From NIC37A-2 sp050289625 (GTDB lineage Bacteria > Myxococcota_A > Polyangia > Polyangiales > Polyangiaceae), in NCBI GenBank assembly GCA_050289625.1, contig JBNKGC010000219.1, positions 1 to 9,543 on the forward strand: 9,543 bases of DNA. Direction: 5' to 3'. A program made the position numbers and the translations under genes. Below, piece by piece: positions 5,866 through 9,543 of this stretch (position 1 is its first letter; each line of letters opens with the position of its first letter). The notes under the pieces are model-generated. The model was not told the DNA's origin and made no database searches. It saw only the letters and a program-made list of their open reading frames with translations.

Positions 5866-7408
5866 AGGCGGCGAGGACCTGAGCTCTCAGCGCCGAGAAC
5901 ATCTCGAGCGCTCGTTGCCTCGTGGGAAGGCCGAGCCTCGTCACCAGCTCCGGCGCGACATCACGGTCGAGCTCGCGGTTTAGCTCATCTGCGGCGATGG
6001 CCTTCGCTTGGCGAATGCGCTCGCGCTCGGCGTGGTCGAGGTTCGCTTCGAAGAATTCGGCGAGATCGCGGGACAGCTCGGCGTGCTCGGTTTCCTCGCA
6101 GGCAATGCGGGCGAATGTGCGACTCACGTTGCGATCTTGGGCGTTCAGCGCCTGGTGGTGCGCGCACAGGGCGCCCCAAGTCTCGCGCACGCAACCTTCC
6201 ACGGCGTTTTCCAGAGCGATCTCGTAGAGGGTGCGGGCGCGGCGCGGCGCGAGGCGGACCTCTGGCGGATGACCTCCACGCGCCCGCGCCAGCTCGGAGA
6301 CCTCGGTCGCGTGGCGGGTTTCGTCTGCGGCGGCTTTGCGCAAGCGCACCAAGAGGGCTTGTGGAGCGCCGAGGGCCCGAAGCTCCCTCTCGAGAAGCAA
6401 GAACGCCCCAACAGAAGCCAGTTCCAAGTGCGCCGTGTGCGCGAGCCACCTCGCAACGCCATCGCCGTGGGGCTTGGGTGTCGTGGGGCATAGCCCATCA
6501 GGCCTGCGTCCCGCGCACCCGCCCGTTTCCTCGGGTTCACCAACGGCCTGCTCACTGTAAGAGCCGTCCTCGCCGACGCGGAGCTCGAAGTCTTGATACG
6601 TGAATGGACAATCGCTGATCTGGTATCGACCACGAGCCATCCACTCGTCCCCATCCAGGAAGAGCTCACAACCGATCTCACGTCCGTTGAGCCACATGAC
6701 GAGGGCAGCTTCGTTGGGGGTATCGATCTCTCCCAAGAACTCGAGCATGGCCGGAGCTGTCGCGATCGGGAGCACGTCGTCTTCCCCGCTCGTGCTCGCA
6801 GCTCCCGCCATGCCGCTCAGGTGCTTCACGTCGGGCCCAGTCGCCATGAAGAGCTGATAAGTCGTCCCTTCGAAGTAGTCCGATGCGGTGAACGTCGGGT
6901 CGGTCGCCACGGCCTCGTCCACGATTTCTAGGCAGCTTTCCGGCGAAGAGCTCGAGGTGCAGGGCGTGCCGTACTGCTCCACGACTTCCAAGGGCGGACG
7001 CACGGGGGGCCATTCCATGCTGACGCCGGAATACATGGCGAACGAATCCACCGTGCGTACGGGGTTCATGCCCTCCACCAAGGACGCGCCCGACGACTCG
7101 CTGCAGTAGAGCATGGCCCGTTGCTGCTCGGTTCCCCCGCTGCCCCCCGTCTGCGCCCCACCAGTGGAAGTACCACCGCCGATGGCACCACCGGTCGCTG
7201 GCTGACCACCGGTCGCTTTCTGCCCTCCGGTGGACGGCTGCCCTCCTGTGGAAGCGCTGGGCACGAGCTGGGGGTTTCCCGATTGTTCGGTGGAGACGGT
7301 GCCGCCACAGTTCGGCAGGGCGAGTCCCGCGATTGCCGCAAGCAAGGGGGCCAGAGCCGGGCGTGCTGGGTGTCGAAGAGAGCGTGCGGAAATCTCAAGT
7401 GAAGTCAT
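5864..7408 (-). CDS. Lipoprotein: unrecognised domain fused to C-terminal ferritin-like di-iron domain
   Basis: 514 residues from the ATG at 7408; the longer frame upstream has no signal peptide. Leader: hydrophobic ALAPLLAAIAGLALPNC, with Cys34 in an atypical lipobox (Asn at -1). A TGGQ-repeat linker spans 53-92. Residues about 98-300 form a domain I do not recognise, with several Cys (102, 150, 159, 247, 267, 298). Residues about 314-514 are four-helix ferritin-like: HLELASVGAF (Glu329), DETRHA (Glu363, His366), ENAVEGCVRE (Glu400/404/409), EETEHAELS (Glu439, His442). These Glu and two E-x-x-H motifs are the usual di-iron ligands; this variant is common in myxobacteria behind different N-terminal domains. 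The reaction is unknown: iron binding, oxidation or peroxide handling are all possible. It precedes the regulator on the same strand but ends in a hairpin before the operators. The domain call is good; the function is open. Confidence 0.85.
   Translation of the reverse strand: MTSLEISARSLRHPARPALAPLLAAIAGLALPNCGGTVSTEQSGNPQLVPSASTGGQPSTGGQKATGGQPATGGAIGGGTSTGGAQTGGSGGTEQQRAMLYCSESSGASLVEGMNPVRTVDSFAMYSGVSMEWPPVRPPLEVVEQYGTPCTSSSSPESCLEIVDEAVATDPTFTASDYFEGTTYQLFMATGPDVKHLSGMAGAASTSGEDDVLPIATAPAMLEFLGEIDTPNEAALVMWLNGREIGCELFLDGDEWMARGRYQISDCPFTYQDFELRVGEDGSYSEQAVGEPEETGGCAGRRPDGLCPTTPKPHGDGVARWLAHTAHLELASVGAFLLLERELRALGAPQALLVRLRKAAADETRHATEVSELARARGGHPPEVRLAPRRARTLYEIALENAVEGCVRETWGALCAHHQALNAQDRNVSRTFARIACEETEHAELSRDLAEFFEANLDHAERERIRQAKAIAADELNRELDRDVAPELVTRLGLPTRQRALEMFSALRAQVLAA
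7133..7252 (-). repeat. TGGQ/TGGA-type tandem linker repeat in the ferritin-like lipoprotein
   Basis: Residues 53-92 consist of tandem units of the form [ST]-T-G-G-[QA]-x (STGGQP, STGGQK, ATGGQP, ATGGAI, then TSTGGA and QTGGSGG). At DNA level the units recur as variants of CACCGGTGG. Such low-complexity linkers space a lipid anchor from a globular domain in this class of protein. Confidence 0.8.
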
Positions 7409-7738
7409 GATCGCTGCCCAATAAGCAAGCGGCGGGCCAATGGTTAGAGCGCCGATACGCACTCCAACCGGGTCAGCCCGCTCGCAATCCGAAGGAAACG
7501 AGCTGCAAGGGGAGCAACTCGAGTGACCGCGTCCGAAGAAACGTTGGCTCAGGGTGGCACAAGAGAAGGTCATCAGGAGACAAACTTTTCTGGGGCGCCT
7601 CGCGGCAGTCGCGCGACCTAGAGAAAAAGCCTCCCGGAGTCGCCTGGGCCCGCACCCGCTGTGCACGCTCGAGCGTCGATGATCGCCCAGGGTTTTCGCC
7701 GTCGTTCGGATCCGGCCGTGGTTGAAGGGGGACGAGCG
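7409..7738. other. Divergent intergenic region (330 bp) between ferritin-like and GH54-like genes
   Basis: No gene is supported here; the frames that cross it are extensions of the two flanking genes and lack signal peptides. It must hold both divergent promoters, but I find no convincing -35/-10 pair. Short palindromes are GTCGCGCGAC (7608-7617) and ACGCTCGAGCGT (7665-7676); either could be an operator or chance in GC-rich DNA. No copy of the TTGGAAACGTTTCCAA operator is present. Confidence 0.5.
7724..7731 (+). promoter_or_regulatory. Ribosome binding site of the GH54-like gene
   Basis: GAAGGGGG ends 7 nt before the ATG at 7739. It is the clearest Shine-Dalgarno sequence in the window and decides the start in favour of this ATG, which begins a lipoprotein leader, over the in-frame ATGs at 7661 and 7679. 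Confidence 0.7.
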
Positions 7739-9193
7739 ATGACACGCCGCGAGTTGAATCCGACACTTTCACTCCTGACGTTCTGCGGCTGCGCGATACT
7801 CGTCGTCTCGGCTTGTTCGCCGAACTCCTCGACCCAAAGCGGTGGAGGAGACAGCACGACGAATTCCCCGGGCGACGGTGGAGGCGGCGGCACCTCGGGC
7901 AACGGTGGCAGCGGCGGTGGAGTCGGCGGATCCCCCTCCGTTGGTGGCTCTGGAGGCAAGCCGGGAGGCGGCGGCAATGGAGCGGGAGCAACCGAAATGG
8001 GCGGCGCCGGATCCGGCGGTGACGGCTCCGGCGGCGCGGGTGGGGCTCGCGCGCGGACCGATGGTCCGTGCGACATCTACGAAGCGGCGGGCAAGCCCTG
8101 CGCCGTGGCCTACAGCACGGTCCGCACCCTCCGGCGCGGCTACACCGGTCCTCTGTATCAAATCCGCGTGGGGAGCAGCCCGTACAACACCGGTGGTGAA
8201 CGGGTCACGAACCCGGAGGTCCCTTGGGACGGGTCGGGTGACAATCCCTCCGAGACGGTGCCCGAGCCCGGCGAGCTGATTGACGTCCGGCAGACGGCAG
8301 ACGGCATCGCCGACGTCCAGGAGCAGAAGTCACGCTGTCAGGCCCCGACCATCTGCACCGTTTCTCTGCTCTACGATCAGTCCGGAAACGGTACGCATCT
8401 CCAGGTGGCTGGCGGAAGCGGCCCATTCGTCGGGGAATTTGGCGCCCTCGACAACTTCGAGACGGTGATGGACGACCAGGCCCACATCACCGTCGGCGGT
8501 CGAGGCGTCTACTCCCTGCGCATGGACGCGCGCCAGGGGTATCGCACCGACGAGGTCGGCGCGGGCATGCCCAAGAATCTCGAATCTCAAGAGATCTACC
8601 TGCTCACCGACGGAACTCGGTTCGGCACGAATTGCTGCTGGGAGTTCGGCAACGTTCCCACCCGTCCCATTACCTTCTCCATTGGAACCACACTCTTCTT
8701 TGGCGAGGCCTTCTGGGGCCGGGGCGAGACTCCGCCGGGAGCCCCGTGGTTCGGCCTCAGCTACAACAGCGGCGTCTACATGGGCGGCTCCGAGGTCGGG
8801 GATCCCGGCTGGGGTGGCGTGAACGCCACGGCGGAACAGCGCCCGCCCAATCAGGATAACCCGTCGATGGCCGGGGTTCCCTTCGCCCTCGGATTCCTGA
8901 AGACGAACGAGGGTCCGGACTACGAGTACGCGCTCCGCATGGCCGACGTCTCCTCCGCGAGCGACGTACAGACCGCCTATCGCGGCGCCCATCCTGCGCT
9001 ATCCTTCACTTTCGCGCCCCTGGACAACCGAGGTTCCGTCATCTTGGGCCTCGACGCCAACCACGCCAACAACTCCTTCGGCACCTTCTACGAAGGCGCC
9101 ATCGTCGCGGGGTATCCCGACGACGCCACCGAATTGGCAGTCATGAAGAACATCCAGGCGGCAGGCTACGGCGAACAAGTTCGATTCCCCTAA
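7739..9193 (+). CDS. GH54-like alpha-L-arabinofuranosidase-fold lipoprotein; both catalytic positions substituted
   Basis: 484 residues from the ATG at 7739, preceded by a good ribosome binding site. Leader SLLTFCGCAILVVSAC gives lipobox Cys26; a Gly-rich linker covers about 35-102. Residues 109-484 follow the catalytic domain of fungal AbfB (GH54) closely: GPCDIYEAAGKPC at the start, GPLYQIR, ADGIADVQEQ, VSLLYDQSGNGTHLQ, GYRTDE, the vicinal Cys299-Cys300 pair (NCCWEFGN), APWFGLSY and GTFYEGAIVAGYPDDATE near the end. GH54 enzymes remove arabinofuranosyl side chains from arabinoxylan and arabinan. The C-terminal arabinose-binding domain (CBM42) is absent. In an ungapped alignment, recalled from Aspergillus kawachii AbfB, nucleophile Glu221 falls on Asn343 and acid/base Asp297 on Asn441. 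The protein may therefore be a sugar-binding pseudoenzyme or use other residues. The family call is strong; arabinofuranosidase activity is doubtful. Confidence 0.9.
   Translation: MTRRELNPTLSLLTFCGCAILVVSACSPNSSTQSGGGDSTTNSPGDGGGGGTSGNGGSGGGVGGSPSVGGSGGKPGGGGNGAGATEMGGAGSGGDGSGGAGGARARTDGPCDIYEAAGKPCAVAYSTVRTLRRGYTGPLYQIRVGSSPYNTGGERVTNPEVPWDGSGDNPSETVPEPGELIDVRQTADGIADVQEQKSRCQAPTICTVSLLYDQSGNGTHLQVAGGSGPFVGEFGALDNFETVMDDQAHITVGGRGVYSLRMDARQGYRTDEVGAGMPKNLESQEIYLLTDGTRFGTNCCWEFGNVPTRPITFSIGTTLFFGEAFWGRGETPPGAPWFGLSYNSGVYMGGSEVGDPGWGGVNATAEQRPPNQDNPSMAGVPFALGFLKTNEGPDYEYALRMADVSSASDVQTAYRGAHPALSFTFAPLDNRGSVILGLDANHANNSFGTFYEGAIVAGYPDDATELAVMKNIQAAGYGEQVRFP
7841..8044 (+). repeat. Gly-rich low-complexity linker in the GH54-like lipoprotein
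   Basis: Residues 35-102 are mostly Gly with Ser, Thr, Ala and Asn (runs such as GDGGGGGTSGNGGSGGGVGG). They join lipobox Cys26 to the GH54-like domain starting at 109. The DNA is repeated GGCGGC/GGTGGA-type triplets. The counterpart linkers in the beta-helix, Cip1-like and xylanase lipoproteins are less repetitive. Confidence 0.8.
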
Positions 9194-9297
9194 CTGCGCA
9201 ACTTTCCCGCCTGACCGGTACGTCATTTTCGACATCTCCCCCCATCACCGAAACAGAAAACCGCCCACTTCAGGGCGCGGGACGCAACTATACGACC
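9194..9297. other. Spacer after the GH54-like gene
   Basis: 104 bp with no gene. No hairpin followed by a T-run was found after the GH54-like stop. GCAACTATACGACC lies directly before the ATG at 9298 and could contain a -10-like element close to the start; there is no clear ribosome binding site. Confidence 0.4.
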
Positions 9298-9543
9298 ATG
9301 CGTTTCATCAGGCTCCGCGACGGGGTCGTGTTCGCCGGTTTGCTCTTTCTCTCCGCCTGCTCCGACGACAGCGCCTGACCGTCGGAGGCGGCTCCGAGGG
9401 CGGCCCGCGCCGCCGACAGCACCGCGTCGACGCTGCTGCCGTCGCGGGGACAACAGGCGTAGCCGACCCGGGCGCCGGCCATCCCGTACCCCTTGGAAAA
9501 CGTGCGAAAGCGGATCACGCGCGGATCTTCGGCGTCGATCTGC
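9288..9543 (-). pseudogene. Partial PLP-dependent aminotransferase (class I/II, HisC-like); 5' part outside window, 3' end apparently lost
   Basis: Entering from the right edge on the minus strand, the frame reads QIDAEDPRVIRFRTFSKGYG and continues MAGARVGYA. The T-F-S-K-x-Y-G-x-A-G-x-R-x-G-Y motif is the PLP-lysine segment of fold-type I aminotransferases, with the Schiff-base Lys codon at 9492-9494. Recognisable homology stops near 9456. Codons with high third-position GC continue to about 9375 (CPRDGSSVDAVLSAARAALG...), after which the frame runs antisense across the lipoprotein leader to a stop at 9288-9290. A normal enzyme of this family has roughly 100 or more further residues after this motif, so the 3' end is missing or replaced. 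The substrate cannot be inferred from the fragment. The motif call is secure; whether the truncation is biological or an artefact of assembly is unknown. Confidence 0.65.
9298..9378 (+). pseudogene. Truncated lipoprotein: signal peptide and lipobox only
   Basis: ATG at 9298 to TGA at 9376-9378 encodes 26 residues: a basic n-region (MRFIRLRD), a hydrophobic core (VVFAGLLFL) and the lipobox LSAC followed by SDDSA. This is a textbook lipoprotein leader with nothing behind it. In another frame directly over the stop, from 9372, the sequence reads RLTVGGGSEGGP, like the Gly-rich linkers of the other lipoproteins here, which suggests a frameshift. That frame soon becomes Arg/His-rich and runs antisense to an aminotransferase frame. 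I read it as the 5' remnant of a lipoprotein gene cut by a rearrangement, or as an assembly junction. It could also be a genuine short lipopeptide of the lysis-protein size class, which I find less likely. Confidence 0.5.

Noticed and set aside
7531..7550. GAAACGTT in the divergent intergenic region as a third LacI-type operator controlling the GH54-like gene
   Set aside because: Only the central AACGTT is palindromic; the GGAA/TTCC arms present in O1 and O2 are absent, and it lies about 190 bp from the ATG.
7551..7570. TGGCAC as the -24 element of a sigma-54 promoter
   Set aside because: There is no GC/TTGC element at the required distance for -12, and no enhancer-binding site was recognised.
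7665..7676. ACGCTCGAGCGT palindrome as an operator for the GH54-like gene
   Set aside because: It is single-copy, and 12-bp palindromes are not rare in GC-rich DNA; no matching regulator is visible. Kept only as a note in the intergenic entry.
7841..8044. Repeated GGC/GGT-type triplets as a CRISPR-like or satellite array
   Set aside because: The repeat is in frame within the lipoprotein coding sequence and encodes the Gly-rich linker; there are no spacers or constant-length units.

Overview
The window is GC-rich and looks like chromosome from a deltaproteobacterial myxobacterium of the Polyangia/Sorangium type. This is inferred from the third-position GC bias and from a run of lipoproteins, each with a short signal peptide, a lipobox cysteine, a long Gly/Ala/Ser/Thr-rich linker and then a globular domain. 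No rRNA, tRNA, insertion sequence, CRISPR array or phage gene was seen.

Layout from left to right: the 3' end of a SnoaL/NTF2-like gene (1-179, +); a beta-helix lipoprotein ending in a choice-of-anchor Q-type domain (252-1862, -); a lipoprotein with a Cip1-like domain (2121-3212, -); a GH10 endo-beta-1,4-xylanase lipoprotein (3474-4685, -), 8 bp downstream of a LacI-family regulator (4694-5761, -); a lipoprotein joining an unrecognised domain to a di-iron ferritin-like domain (5864-7408, -); a divergent GH54-like alpha-L-arabinofuranosidase lipoprotein (7739-9193, +); and a broken right end with a 26-codon lipoprotein leader (9298-9378, +) facing a partial PLP-dependent aminotransferase (to 9543, -).

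The coherent theme is plant cell-wall polysaccharide. A xylanase, an arabinofuranosidase-fold protein, a Cip1-like protein and a beta-helix protein are all predicted to be lipid-anchored outside the cytoplasm. The LacI-type regulator precedes the xylanase in an apparent two-gene operon. Just upstream of the regulator are two TTGGAAACG-type palindromes whose centres are 32 bp apart, so regulator and xylanase are probably autoregulated and induced by a sugar. I see no transporter or TonB-dependent receptor in the window.

The most notable observation is that the GH54-like protein keeps the fold signatures of Aspergillus AbfB but has Asn at the positions I align with both the catalytic nucleophile and the acid/base. 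Next are the Cip1-like domain in a bacterial lipoprotein, an unusual Tyr in the xylanase Trp-His motif, the paired operators, and a probable rearrangement or assembly junction at the right edge.
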